From Streptomyces exfoliatus (GTDB taxonomy: Bacteria; Actinomycetota; Actinomycetes; Streptomycetales; Streptomycetaceae), in assembly GCF_000725545.1 (NCBI RefSeq), contig NZ_KL647056.1:240385-304384 (forward strand): DNA of 64,000 nucleotides. Direction: 5' to 3'. Of this stretch, positions 19,231 through 27,291 are shown one piece after another. How positions within the stretch are numbered: position 1 is the stretch's first letter; each line of letters starts with the position of its first letter. The position numbers and the translations under genes were made by a program. The notes under the pieces were generated by a model. The model made no database searches, was not told where the DNA came from, and was given only the letters and a program-made list of their open reading frames with translations.

Positions 19231-19860
19231 TTAGAGGCTGAGACCGGTCTCCCTGAGCGTGATGTTGAGCCGCCCCCTCAGGCCGAGCGCCGGCTCCGCC
19301 GTCCCCGGGTACACCTTGGGAACACCGTGGTGAACCCACCGCGAAGGCCCGCCGAACACGAACAGGTCCCCGGAGGCCAGCTCGACGTCCTGGTACGGCC
19401 GTCCGCGGCCCTCCTCGTTCCCGAACCGGAACACGCACCGGTCCCCGAGGCTCAGCGACACCACCGGCGCCCCCGACCGCTCCTCCCGGTCCTGGTGCAT
19501 GCCCATCCGCGCCCCCGGCTCGTAGAAGTTCACGAGGGCGGTGTCGGGCGCGAAACCGCCGTGGTCCCCGTACGCCTCGACGAGCGCCTCCCGGCCCAGC
19601 GCGCCCAGCCACCCGGGCAGCGGGACCCCGACCACGTCGAGATAGCGGTACGGCACCCACTGCCGGCCCAGACACAGCGTTCGCACCGACATGACACCCC
19701 CGCCGGGCAGCACCGTCCGCCGGTACGGCACGGGCCCGCGCCCCCACTCCCTGCAGGCGTCCACCAACTCCCGCTGCCGCGCGAACGGCAGCCACCCGGG
19801 CACGTGCACGGCCCCTGGGGCGACGACGGCCCGCTCGCGGGGGAAGAGCCCTTCGGTCAC
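19231..19860 (-). CDS. alkB: AlkB-family 2-oxoglutarate/Fe(II) dioxygenase
   Basis: DNA/RNA demethylase of 209 aa that removes 1-methyladenine and 3-methylcytosine lesions oxidatively. The iron ligands are visible as H-x-D in MGMHQDREE and His in WVHHGVP. The 2-oxoglutarate-binding arginine lies in RGRLNITLRE, and NFYEPGARMG precedes the metal site as in E. coli AlkB. The GTG start overlaps the stop of ogt by 4 nt, so direct reversal of alkyl damage is encoded by a two-gene operon. Confidence 0.93.
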   Translation of the reverse strand: MTEGLFPRERAVVAPGAVHVPGWLPFARQRELVDACREWGRGPVPYRRTVLPGGGVMSVRTLCLGRQWVPYRYLDVVGVPLPGWLGALGREALVEAYGDHGGFAPDTALVNFYEPGARMGMHQDREERSGAPVVSLSLGDRCVFRFGNEEGRGRPYQDVELASGDLFVFGGPSRWVHHGVPKVYPGTAEPALGLRGRLNITLRETGLSL

Positions 19861-20354
19861 ACCAGGGCCCCCTCCAGGCCCAGGAGCCGCTCCTTGCGCT
19901 CCAGCCCGGCGGCGTATCCCCGCAGACTCCCGTCGGCCCCGATCACCCGGTGGCAGGGCCGCACCACGAGCAGCGGATTGCGCCCGATCGCGGTCCCCAC
20001 GGCCCGTACGCCGGCGCCGGCGGAACCGACCCGCCGGGCGATCTCCCCGTACGAGACGGTCGTGCCGTACGGGATCTCCTCGAGGGCCTGCCAGACGCGC
20101 CGCTGGAAGTCGGTCCCGGCGTCCGTCGCGAGCGGCAGGTCGAACCCGTCCCTGCGCCCGGCGAAGTACTCACCGAGCTGCCCGGCGACCTCCGCGAACG
20201 CCTCGGGCGCGAGCGTCCACCCGTCCTCGACCCCGACGGCGCCCTTCTGCCCCGGCAGGGACAGCGAGCGCAACGCGACACGGCCCCCTCCGGCGAGCTG
20301 CCCGACCAGCAGCATCTCGCCCAGGGGGCCGTCGACGTACGCGTACACGGTCAT
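19857..20354 (-). CDS. ogt: Methylated-DNA-protein cysteine methyltransferase
   Basis: O6-alkylguanine-DNA alkyltransferase of 165 aa from ATG 20354, with GAGAGGA about 7 nt upstream. The catalytic motif VRPCHRVIGADGSLRGYAAG (acceptor Cys in PCHR) and the DNA-binding helix FQRRVWQALEEIPYGTTVSYGEIARR are intact. The protein is suicidal: it transfers the alkyl group to its own Cys. Operonic with alkB (4-nt overlap). No Ada-type regulatory domain is fused. Confidence 0.95.
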   Translation of the reverse strand: MTVYAYVDGPLGEMLLVGQLAGGGRVALRSLSLPGQKGAVGVEDGWTLAPEAFAEVAGQLGEYFAGRRDGFDLPLATDAGTDFQRRVWQALEEIPYGTTVSYGEIARRVGSAGAGVRAVGTAIGRNPLLVVRPCHRVIGADGSLRGYAAGLERKERLLGLEGALV

Positions 20355-20457
20355 GACTGGGTCCTCTCCCCGCACGGTCTTCCACGACCCAGTGTGCGGG
20401 GCCCGCCGAACCTCGGGCTGGCGGTATTCGGACACGGCCCTCGACCGGGCGGACGGA

Positions 20458-20949
20458 TCAGCGGTAGTTCACGAACTGGATCGCGAAGTCGAAGTCCTTG
20501 CCCTTGAGCAGCGTCTGAACGGCCTGCAGGTCGTCCCGGCTCTTCGAGCTGACCCGCAGCTCGTCGCCCTGCACCTGGGCCTTGACGCCCTTGGGACCCT
20601 CGTCCCGGATGGCCTTCGCGACCTTCTTGGCGTTCTCCTGCGAGATGCCCTCGGTGACCGACGCGAAGAGCTTGTACTCCTTGCCGGACAGCTGCGGCTC
20701 ACCCTCGACGTCCAGCGACTTCAGCGAGATCCCGCGCTTGATCAGCTTGGTCTGGAAGATGTCGAGGATCGCCATGACGCGCTCCTCGCCGTTCGCCTGC
20801 ATCAGGATCTTCTCGCCCGACCAGGCGATCGAGGCGTTGGTTCCCTTGAAGTCGTAACGCTGGGAGATCTCCTTCACGGCCTGGTTGAGGGCGTTGTCGA
20901 CCTCCTGCCGCTCGACCTTGGACACGATGTCGAAACTGGAGTCGGCCAT
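20458..20949 (-). CDS. YajQ-family nucleotide-binding protein (UPF0234)
   Basis: Protein of 163 aa from ATG 20949 with AAGGAG 10 nt upstream. The whole length matches the YajQ family: start [20 protein letters not shown], centre [20 protein letters not shown], and C-terminus [13 protein letters not shown]. Family members bind nucleotides; some Xanthomonas homologues bind cyclic di-GMP and act as transcriptional co-regulators. That function has not been shown to extend to actinomycetes. Confidence 0.93.
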   Translation of the reverse strand: MADSSFDIVSKVERQEVDNALNQAVKEISQRYDFKGTNASIAWSGEKILMQANGEERVMAILDIFQTKLIKRGISLKSLDVEGEPQLSGKEYKLFASVTEGISQENAKKVAKAIRDEGPKGVKAQVQGDELRVSSKSRDDLQAVQTLLKGKDFDFAIQFVNYR

Positions 20950-21119
20950 GACTCGTGGCTCCTTGCTCGGATGCTTGGGGTACAGCCCAAAGCCTAGGGG
21001 GTGCGCCACGGCCCGAACCGCTGATCAATCCGGTGGCGAAGCACCCCGGGGGATCAGGTATTGTTTACGTCGTTGCCACGGAACACCGCCGAAAAGCGGC
21101 TCCACGGCAGCGATCTCAT

Positions 21120-21201
21120 GGCGATGTGCCCGAGTGGCCAATGGGAGCGGACTGTAAATCCGTCGGCTTAGCCTACCCAGGTTCGAATCCTGGCGTCGCC
21201 A
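21120..21201 (+). tRNA. tRNA-Tyr (anticodon GTA)
   Basis: 82-nt class II tRNA. Acceptor GGCGATG pairs with CGTCGCC (one G-U), the anticodon loop carries GTA (ACTGTAAAT), the variable arm is long as expected for tRNA-Tyr, and the T-arm is CCAGG-TTCGAAT-CCTGG. Discriminator A; CCA is not encoded. Confidence 0.95.
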
Positions 21202-21266
21202 CGTGAAGAAGGTCCCCGGTGCTTGCACCGGGGACCTTCACTCGTTTTCGGCTGCCTGCGGACCGG

Positions 21267-21923
21267 TCAGTTTCCGGCCACGTCCTTCACCGCTACCGAC
21301 AGTGGGGTCGAGCCCGCGATCAGTTCCAGGGTGAGGCCGGCGGTCGCCGGGGTGTCGAGGAGTTCCACCAGGGTCGCCGCCACGTCGTCGCGGGAGATCG
21401 GGCCCCGGCCCGTATGGGCCTCGAGACGGACCAGGCCCTTGCCCGCGTCGTCCGTCAGGATGCCGGGCCGCAGGATCGTCCAGTCCAGGGCCGTACGGGA
21501 GCGGACGTCGTCGTCGGCGGCGCCCTTGGCGCGGAGATAGGCGTCGAAGACGTCGCCGCCCTGGTGCGAGGCGTCCGCGCCCATCGAGGACACCACCACG
21601 TACCGCCGCACGCGCGCGCGTTCCGCCGCGTCCGCGAAGAGCACCGCCGCCGCCCGGTCCACCGCGTCCTTCCGTTCCGCGCCGCTGCCCGGCCCCGCTC
21701 CCGCCGCGAAGACGGCCGCGTCGGCGCCCTGGAGGACGGCGGCGACCATCTCCACCGACGCCGTCTCCAGGTCGAGGACGACGGGCTCCGCGCCCGCGTG
21801 CCGCAGGTCGTCGGCCTGTTCCGGTCTGCGGATGATCCCCGCGACCTCATGCCCGCCCGCCGAGAGGAGCCTCTCCAGGCGAAGGGCGATCTGTCCGTGT
21901 CCCCCAGCGATGACGATGCGCAT
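21267..21923 (-). CDS. NAD(P)-binding SDR/NmrA-like protein
   Basis: Rossmann-fold protein of 218 aa from ATG 21923. The N-terminal nucleotide-binding loop is IAGGHGQIALRLERLL (GGxGxxG type). VVSSMGADA, DAYLRAKGAADD and LDWTILRPGIL follow the order seen in atypical SDR (NAD(P)H-binding, YwnB/HSCARG-like) proteins, in which the canonical catalytic Tyr is often missing. It probably binds NAD(P) to reduce a substrate or sense redox state; the substrate is unknown. It starts 2 nt after the stop of the amidohydrolase gene, so they form an operon. Confidence 0.85.
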   Translation of the reverse strand: MRIVIAGGHGQIALRLERLLSAGGHEVAGIIRRPEQADDLRHAGAEPVVLDLETASVEMVAAVLQGADAAVFAAGAGPGSGAERKDAVDRAAAVLFADAAERARVRRYVVVSSMGADASHQGGDVFDAYLRAKGAADDDVRSRTALDWTILRPGILTDDAGKGLVRLEAHTGRGPISRDDVAATLVELLDTPATAGLTLELIAGSTPLSVAVKDVAGN

Positions 21924-21925
21924 AC

Positions 21926-23206
21926 TCACGACCGTACGACGGGACCGGCCGGCGGGCTTCCCGGCTCGGGCGGCCGCTCCGGGCGCGCCTGGCGAGGCAG
22001 GTCGAGCGCCGCCGCCGAGTCGCAGTACTCCCGCACCGCGCTGGTCCTGGCCACCACCCGCCCCCGGTGCACCACGATCCGGCTGTACGCGAGGGACAGC
22101 ACGCCCGACAGGCGCTCCCCGCGGACCGCGAGCAGCTCCGCGGGGAACCCGGCCTCCACCCGCACCTCCGGCAGCCCCATCGCGGCCCGCGCCTCCGCGC
22201 TCACCGCGGCGTACGCCTCCTCGGGCGGGAGGCCGCCGAGCGAGGCGAGCAGGTACGCCGCCTCCAGCGGATCGCCGCGCCCCACCGGGTTGGACACGTC
22301 CCGCAGCGCCCCGCTGCCCGCCGCGACCCGCACCCCGGCCGCCCGGAGCAGTCGCACCGGCGCCGCGCCCCGGCGCTCCGTGCCCCCGCAGCCGCCCTGG
22401 GGCAGGCACACCACGGTCACGCCTGCCGCCGCCAGCTGGTCCGCGGCCCGCCGGGCCGCGTCGGCGGGAAGCCGGCCGAGACCCGCGCACGGGCCGATCG
22501 CCACCCCGGGCCGCAGTCCGCCGGCCATCGCCGCGAGCCGGGCGAGCCGGGCCGGGTCGTCCCCGTCGGTGTGCAGGTCGACCGGGACGCCGTGTTCGGC
22601 CGCGACCTCGAGGACCGCCTCCACGTAACCGGCCGGGTCCGGGTCGAGGTCCGGGCAGCCGCCGACCACCCCGGCGCCCATCTTCACGGCGTCCCGCAGC
22701 ATCGCGAGGCCGTCGGCTCCCGCGACCCCGGTGAGCAGCCGGGGTACGGCCACGGTGGTGAGGTCGGCGAGGCCGCGCAGCGAGCGCCGGGCCTGGAGCA
22801 CCGCTTCGAGCGGCCCGAGTCCCTGGACGTCGCCGATCCGCACGTGGGCGCGGAGCGCGGTCGCGCCGTGGCCGAGCTGGAGCAGCGCGGCCTCGGTGGC
22901 CCGGCGCTGGACGTCCTCGGGGGCGTACGAGACGGGCCCGGGGGAGTCGGCGGAGAGCGCGGTGTCGGCGTGGGCGTGGGGTTCGGCGGCGGCGGGCAGC
23001 AGCAGATAGCCGGTGAGGTCCACGCGCGAGCCCACGGCGGTGAGGCTGCCGGCGGTGCCGACGGCCTCGATCCGGCCACCGACGAGCCGTACGTCGACGG
23101 TCCGCCCGTCGGTGAGCCGTGCGTGGGAGAGCAGGAGCGAGGCCGAGTCGGCGGTGGTGGCGGCCCCGTCCTCGGGCGGCTGGGGCTGCTTGCTGTCGGC
23201 TGACAT
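21926..23206 (-). CDS. Amidohydrolase-family protein (cytosine deaminase-like), possibly with a degenerate metal site
   Basis: Protein of 426 aa from ATG 23206 with GAGGAG upstream. The composite beta-sandwich/TIM-barrel layout of amidohydrolases is recognisable: LTGYLLLPAAAEPHAHADTALS holds an HxH-like metal motif (PHAHAD), and ATALRAHVRIGD, VPVDLHTDGDDP and VSNPVGRGDPLEAAYLLAS correspond to the following strands. In active cytosine deaminases the motif after strand 8 reads SDN or similar; here it is RDVSNP, and the His after strand 6 is unclear, so activity is uncertain. It heads a two-gene operon with the SDR-like gene. Confidence 0.8.
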   Translation of the reverse strand: MSADSKQPQPPEDGAATTADSASLLLSHARLTDGRTVDVRLVGGRIEAVGTAGSLTAVGSRVDLTGYLLLPAAAEPHAHADTALSADSPGPVSYAPEDVQRRATEAALLQLGHGATALRAHVRIGDVQGLGPLEAVLQARRSLRGLADLTTVAVPRLLTGVAGADGLAMLRDAVKMGAGVVGGCPDLDPDPAGYVEAVLEVAAEHGVPVDLHTDGDDPARLARLAAMAGGLRPGVAIGPCAGLGRLPADAARRAADQLAAAGVTVVCLPQGGCGGTERRGAAPVRLLRAAGVRVAAGSGALRDVSNPVGRGDPLEAAYLLASLGGLPPEEAYAAVSAEARAAMGLPEVRVEAGFPAELLAVRGERLSGVLSLAYSRIVVHRGRVVARTSAVREYCDSAAALDLPRQARPERPPEPGSPPAGPVVRS

Positions 23207-23371
23207 CGGGCTCCTCAAGGCTCCTCAAGATCAAGATCACGCAGCGTGGGGCCGAGCCTAGGGGCGCCCGCACCGAGCTTCGAGGAGGAGCGCAATAGTC
23301 GTACCGATGAGTCCACGAGTGGCGTACGTGACGCCTGGTGAGGGCACGCGCGGGGGGCCACGGAAACGGAT

Positions 23372-23401
23372 TTGGGTGATGGGCGGGAGACCGTGTAATG
23401 T
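23372..23401 (+). promoter_or_regulatory. Candidate tRNA-Thr promoter
   Basis: TTGGGT (23372-23377) and TAATGT (23396-23401) with 18-nt spacing end 12 nt upstream of the tRNA-Thr 5' end. The rest of 23207-23371, between the divergent amidohydrolase and this promoter, shows no gene. Confidence 0.5.
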
Positions 23402-23412
23402 CTTCCTCGCTC

Positions 23413-23485
23413 GCCCCAATAGCTCAGTCGGTAGAGCGTCTCCATGGTAAGGAGAAGGTCTACGGTTCGATTCCGTATTGGGGCT
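23413..23485 (+). tRNA. tRNA-Thr (anticodon GGT)
   Basis: 73 nt; acceptor GCCCCAA/TTGGGGC, D-arm GCTC, anticodon stem TCTCC/GGAGA enclosing ATGGTAA, T-arm TACGG-TTCGATT-CCGTA. CCA not encoded. First of a tRNA-Thr, tRNA-Met, rpmG group. Confidence 0.95.
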
Positions 23486-23529
23486 CTGGTGAGAAGGAAC
23501 CCACCCTCGGGTGGGATCCGGATCATCAA

Positions 23530-23602
23530 AGCGGTGTAGCTCAGTCGGTAGAGCAAGCGGCTCATAATCGCTGTGTCACCGGTTCAAGTCCGGTCACCGC
23601 TA
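23530..23602 (+). tRNA. tRNA-Met (anticodon CAT, elongator-like)
   Basis: 73 nt starting at A23530; acceptor AGCGGTG pairs perfectly with CACCGCT, the anticodon loop is CTCATAA, and the T-arm is ACCGG-TTCAAGT-CCGGT. The first acceptor pair is A-T and the stem lacks the initiator 1-72 mismatch, so this is the elongator type. Confidence 0.93.
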
Positions 23603-23688
23603 CACACGGTAGCCGATTGTGGGGTCGGTCCTTCGATCGGCTACTCTTTTATGCGTTCATCCGTCCCATCCGTCCAAGGAGCACTCAC

Positions 23689-23853
23689 GTGGCTGCCACC
23701 GACGTCCGCCCGAAGATCACGCTGGCCTGCGTGGAGTGCAAGGAGCGGAACTACATCACCAAGAAGAACCGGCGTAACAACCCGGACCGTCTTGAGATGA
23801 AGAAGCACTGCCCTCGCTGCAACTCGCACACCGCGCACCGCGAGACGCGTTAA
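23689..23853 (+). CDS. rpmG: 50S ribosomal protein L33
   Basis: L33 of 54 aa from GTG 23689 with AAGGAG upstream. It is the Zn-binding (C+) type: CVECKERNY and [10 protein letters not shown] supply two CxxC pairs. C+ paralogues are often replaced by C- forms under zinc starvation; only the C+ form is present here. It lies directly after tRNA-Thr and tRNA-Met, the usual actinobacterial arrangement upstream of secE or nearby. Confidence 0.96.
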
Positions 23854-23863
23854 TCAGGCTCGT

Positions 23864-23899
23864 ACACGAGGCCGTCCCCACCAGGGGGCGGCCTCGTGT
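23864..23899 (+). terminator. Intrinsic terminator after rpmG
   Basis: 16-bp stem: ACACGAGGCCGTCCCC (23864-23879), loop ACCA, GGGGGCGGCCTCGTGT (23884-23899) with one G-U, followed by CGTTTGT. Confidence 0.8.
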
Positions 23900-23954
23900 C
23901 GTTTGTCGGCGACGACAAAGGCACCAGGCAACCAATCCAGGAGGTATCGAGTCC

Positions 23955-24407
23955 ATGGCGCTCGACCAGTCCTTCGTGGGCCGGACCTATCCGCCCACCC
24001 CGGCCTACGAGGTCGGCCGGGAGAAGATCCGCGAGTTCGCCGAGGCGATCGGGGACGCCAATCCCGCGTACACCGACACCGAGGCGGCCAAGGCGCTCGG
24101 GCACCCGGACGTGATCGCCCCGCCCACCTTTGTGTTCGCCATCACGTTCAAGGCGGCCGGCGCGGTCATCGAGGACCCGCAGCTCGGGCTCGACTACAGC
24201 CGCGTCGTCCACGGCGACCAGAAGTTCGCCTACACCCGGCCCGTACGCGCCGGGGACCGGCTCTCGGTCACCTCCACCATCGAGGCGGTCAAGTCCCTCG
24301 CCGGCAACGACATCGTCGACATCCGCGGCGAGGTCCACGACGCCTCCGGCGAGCACGTCGTCACCGCCTGGACCAAGCTCGTCTCCCGCGCACCCGAGGG
24401 GGCCTGA
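23955..24407 (+). CDS. MaoC-like (R)-hydratase subunit, HadA/HadC type
   Basis: Hotdog-fold protein of 150 aa, member of the UPF0336/MaoC N-terminal family, with AGGAGG upstream of ATG 23955. Key stretches are FVGRTYPPTPAYEVGREKI, AIGDANPAYTDTEAA, PPTFVFAITFKAAG and LGLDYSRVVHGDQKFAYTRP. The catalytic D/H dyad of MaoC enzymes is not clearly present, as expected for the substrate-binding partner. In mycobacteria HadA or HadC pairs with HadB to form the FAS-II 3-hydroxyacyl-ACP dehydratase. The gene lies 2 nt upstream of the HadB-like gene, so the two form a heterodimer operon. Confidence 0.88.
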   Translation: MALDQSFVGRTYPPTPAYEVGREKIREFAEAIGDANPAYTDTEAAKALGHPDVIAPPTFVFAITFKAAGAVIEDPQLGLDYSRVVHGDQKFAYTRPVRAGDRLSVTSTIEAVKSLAGNDIVDIRGEVHDASGEHVVTAWTKLVSRAPEGA

Positions 24408-24409
24408 CC

Positions 24410-24838
24410 ATGGCCGCGAAGATCAGCTACGACGAGGTCGAGGTCGGCACCGAACTGCCGGCGCAGACCTTCCCCGTGACCCGCGCCACGCTCGTCCAGT
24501 ACGCCGGCGCCTCAGGGGACTTCAACCCCATCCACTGGAACGAGAAGTTCGCGGTGGAGGTCGGCCTCCCCGACGTCATCGCCCACGGCATGTTCACCAT
24601 GGCCGAGGCGATCCGCGTCGTGACCGACTGGACCGGCGACCCCGCCGCCGTCGTCGAGTACGGCGTCCGCTTCACCAAGCCCGTCGTCGTCCCCAACGAC
24701 GACAAGGGCGCGGCCGTGGAGGTCAGCGCCAAGGTCGCCGCGAAGCTGGACGACCGGCGGGTGCGGGTGGACATCACCGCGATGAGCGCCGGGCAGAAGG
24801 TGCTCGGCATGTCGCGCGCCGTGGTCGAGCTCGCCTGA
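24410..24838 (+). CDS. MaoC-like (R)-hydratase catalytic subunit, HadB type
   Basis: Hotdog-fold dehydratase of 142 aa. The hydratase-2 motif is intact: GDFNPIHWNEKFAVEVGLP, with catalytic Asp and His, followed by DVIAHGMFTMAE. It catalyses reversible dehydration of (R)-3-hydroxyacyl-ACP/CoA together with the HadA/C-like partner encoded 2 nt upstream. In streptomycetes, which lack mycolic acids, the physiological acyl substrate of this pair is not obvious. Confidence 0.9.
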   Translation: MAAKISYDEVEVGTELPAQTFPVTRATLVQYAGASGDFNPIHWNEKFAVEVGLPDVIAHGMFTMAEAIRVVTDWTGDPAAVVEYGVRFTKPVVVPNDDKGAAVEVSAKVAAKLDDRRVRVDITAMSAGQKVLGMSRAVVELA

Positions 24839-24851
24839 CGGTACGAGCGTC

Positions 24852-24881
24852 ACGGGCCCGTCGCGGAAGCGGCGGGCCCGT
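24852..24881 (+). terminator. Hairpin between the dehydratase operon and murB
   Basis: ACGGGCCCGTCGC-GGAA-GCGGCGGGCCCGT, 13-bp stem with one T-G pair and no T-run. It ends immediately before the proposed murB -10 element, so it may insulate murB from the upstream operon. Confidence 0.65.
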
Positions 24882-24893
24882 ACCCTTGTGCCC

Positions 24894-25952
24894 GTGCAGC
24901 CACTCCACGACGCCCTCCTCGCGCCCCTCACCACCTTCCGGCTCGGCGGTCCCGCCACCCGGCTCGTGACCGCCACCACCGACGACGAGGTCGTCGCGGC
25001 GGTACGCGAGGCCGACGCCACGGGGACGCCGCTCCTCGTCATCGGCGGCGGCTCCAACCTGGTCATCGGGGACAAGGGCTTCGACGGCACCGCGCTGCGC
25101 ATCGCCACCACCGGCTTCACCCTCGACGGGACCCGGCTGGAACTCGCCGCGGGCGAGGTCTGGACGGACGCCGTCGCCCGCACCGTCGAGGCCGGGCTCG
25201 CCGGCATCGAGTGCCTGGCCGGCATCCCCGGCTCGGCCGGCGCGACCCCGATCCAGAACGTCGGCGCCTACGGGCAGGACGTCTCCGCCACCGTGACCGA
25301 GGTCGTCGCCTACGACCGGCGAGCCGAGGAGACGGTCACCCTCACCAACGCCGAGTGCGCCTTCTCGTACCGGCACAGCCTCTTCAAGGACCAGCCCGAG
25401 CGGTACGTCGTGCTGCGGGTCCGCTTCGAGCTGGAGGACGCGGACGGTCTGTCCGCGCCGATCAAGTACCCGGAGACCGCCCGCGCCCTCGGCGTCGAGG
25501 CGGGGGACCGGGTGCCGCTCGCGACGGCCCGCGAGACCGTCCTGAGGCTGCGCGCCGGCAAGGGCATGGTCCTGGACCCCGAGGACCACGACACCTGGTC
25601 CGCCGGTTCCTTCTTCACCAACCCGATCCTCACGGCGGGGGAGTACGAGGCGTTCCTCGCGCGCGCGGCCGAGCGGCTCGGCGCGGACGTCACCCCGCCG
25701 GCCTTCCCCGCGGGGGAGGCCGGCGCGGTGAAGACGTCCGCCGCCTGGCTGATCGACAGGGCCGGCTTCACCAAGGGGTACGGATCCGGCCCCGCCAGGA
25801 TCTCCACCAAGCACACGCTCGCCCTCACCAACCGCGGCGGGGCGACCACCGAGGACCTGCTCGCCCTCGCCCGTGAGGTCGTCGCCGGGGTCCGGGACGC
25901 CTTCGGGATCACCCTGGTCAACGAGCCGGTGACCGTGGGCGTCGAGCTCTAG
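24894..25952 (+). CDS. murB: UDP-N-acetylenolpyruvoylglucosamine reductase
   Basis: FAD/NADPH enzyme of 352 aa catalysing the second committed step of peptidoglycan precursor synthesis. FAD-binding motifs are VIGGGSNLVIGDKGF, CLAGIPGSAGATPIQNVGAYG and YRHSLFK; the catalytic Ser lies in GSFFTNP and the C-terminal NEPVTVGVEL is typical. Two GTG starts (24888, 24894) are possible and neither has a ribosome-binding site. TACCCT at 24881-24886 puts a start site at about 24893-24894, so I prefer GTG 24894 as a leaderless start (inference). Confidence 0.94.
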   Translation: MQPLHDALLAPLTTFRLGGPATRLVTATTDDEVVAAVREADATGTPLLVIGGGSNLVIGDKGFDGTALRIATTGFTLDGTRLELAAGEVWTDAVARTVEAGLAGIECLAGIPGSAGATPIQNVGAYGQDVSATVTEVVAYDRRAEETVTLTNAECAFSYRHSLFKDQPERYVVLRVRFELEDADGLSAPIKYPETARALGVEAGDRVPLATARETVLRLRAGKGMVLDPEDHDTWSAGSFFTNPILTAGEYEAFLARAAERLGADVTPPAFPAGEAGAVKTSAAWLIDRAGFTKGYGSGPARISTKHTLALTNRGGATTEDLLALAREVVAGVRDAFGITLVNEPVTVGVEL

Positions 25953-25974
25953 GGCCGCCGCCCCGAAGCCGCCC

Positions 25975-26607
25975 CTAGTACGCCACGCCCACGCCCTGCT
26001 TGACCGTGGCCGGGTCGTCGATCATCGCCAGCATCGCGTGGGCCACGTCCGCGCGGCCGAGGGAGCGGCCCCGCGGCGGGGTGCCGCCGATGACCGTGCG
26101 GTAGCGGCCGGTGGCAGGCTTGTCCGTCAGCTTGGGCGGGCGTACGGAGGTCCAGTCGGCCGTGCTGGTGGCGAGGTCGGACTCCATGACCCGCAGATCG
26201 GCGTAGACGTCCTTCAGGGCCGCGTTGACGATCGCGAGCACGGCCTTGTCGAGGACGGCCTGGCCGGCCGGGACCGGGCCGAGCGGGGCGGCGCTGACCA
26301 CCAGGAGCCGGCGTACCTTCTCGGCTTCCATGGCCGTCAGCACCGAACGGGTCAGCCGGGCGGCCACGCCCGCGTCCGCCCGGCTCCGGGCGCCGAGGCC
26401 CGAGAGCACCGCGTCCCGGCCCCTGACCGCGCCGCGCAGGGCCTCCGGGTCCGACAGGTCGGTCCGCAGGACGGTGAGGCGCTCGCCGCGCGCCGTGAGT
26501 CGTGCCGGGTCGCGGACCACCGCCGTCACCTGGTGGCCCGACGCCAGGGCCTGGTGGACGATCTCCTGGCCGATGCCGCCGGTCGCACCGAAGACTGTGA
26601 GCTTCAT
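25975..26607 (-). CDS. NAD(P)H-binding oxidoreductase (NmrA/HSCARG-like)
   Basis: Rossmann-fold protein of 210 aa from ATG 26607 (MKLTVFGATGGIGQEIV) with GGGAGG upstream. GATGGIG is the cofactor loop; LLVVSAAPLG and ADWTSVRPPKLTDKP follow the order of atypical SDRs. It is divergent from the tetR gene at 26695 and shares an 87-bp intergenic region containing a perfect inverted repeat, a standard pairing of a TetR repressor with its regulated redox enzyme. Substrate unknown. Confidence 0.87.
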   Translation of the reverse strand: MKLTVFGATGGIGQEIVHQALASGHQVTAVVRDPARLTARGERLTVLRTDLSDPEALRGAVRGRDAVLSGLGARSRADAGVAARLTRSVLTAMEAEKVRRLLVVSAAPLGPVPAGQAVLDKAVLAIVNAALKDVYADLRVMESDLATSTADWTSVRPPKLTDKPATGRYRTVIGGTPPRGRSLGRADVAHAMLAMIDDPATVKQGVGVAY

Positions 26608-26636
26608 GTCGCACCCTCCCGGGGTGGGTAAGTGTT

Positions 26637-26657
26637 CACTCACCCCCAGGGTGAGTG
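26637..26657. promoter_or_regulatory. Putative TetR operator in the divergent promoter region
   Basis: Perfect 9-bp inverted repeat CACTCACCC-CCA-GGGTGAGTG, followed by a third related half-site ACTCACTCAC (26661-26670). The position between the oxidoreductase and tetR starts suits simultaneous repression of both genes. Confidence 0.7.
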
Positions 26658-26694
26658 GATACTCACTCACACGTCAAGCGTGGCTGGAGGATGC

Positions 26695-27291
26695 ATGGAA
26701 CAGAGGCCGACCCGGGTACGGATCGTCGACGCGGCCCGCGACCTGATGCGGACGGCGGGGCTCGCCCGCACCACGACCAAGGAGATCGCCAAGGCCGCCG
26801 GCTGCTCCGAGGCGGCCCTCTACAAGTACTTCACCAGCAAGGAGGAGCTCTTCCTCACCGTCCTCAGCGAGCGGCTGCCCCAGCTCGGCGGACTCCTCGG
26901 CACCCTGGCCGCCGACCCCGGCGGCCGCACCGTCGAGGAGAACCTCACCGAGGTCGCCCGCCAGGCGGCCCGCTTCTACGAGCAGACCTTCGCCGTCCTC
27001 GCCTCCCTCTACGCGGAACCGCAGCTCAAGCAGCGCCACGACGAGGCCATGCGCACCTACGGCAGCGGCCCCCACAAGCCCATCGAAGGCCTCGCCGCCT
27101 ATCTGCGCGCCGAACAGCGGCACGGCCGCGTCGCCGCCGACGCCGATCCGATGGCCGCCGCCTCCCTGCTCCTCGGCGCCTGCGCCCAGCGCGCCTTCGC
27201 CTGGGAGGCCACCCCGGACCGCAGACCGCCGGACTCGCTCGACGACTTCGCGAGCGCCGTCGCCCGCACCCTGCTGCGAGGGCTCAGCTAG
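26695..27291 (+). CDS. TetR/AcrR-family transcriptional regulator
   Basis: Regulator of 198 aa from ATG 26695 with GGAGG 6 nt upstream. The N-terminal helix-turn-helix runs over about residues 8-54: VRIVDAARDLMRTAGLA, TTTKEIAKAAGCSEAALYKYF, SKEELF. The C-terminal ligand domain is helical with no recognisable signature. It probably represses itself and the divergent oxidoreductase through the adjacent operator. Its 3' end overlaps the convergent adenosine deaminase gene by 8 bp. Confidence 0.92.
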   Translation: MEQRPTRVRIVDAARDLMRTAGLARTTTKEIAKAAGCSEAALYKYFTSKEELFLTVLSERLPQLGGLLGTLAADPGGRTVEENLTEVARQAARFYEQTFAVLASLYAEPQLKQRHDEAMRTYGSGPHKPIEGLAAYLRAEQRHGRVAADADPMAAASLLLGACAQRAFAWEATPDRRPPDSLDDFASAVARTLLRGLS

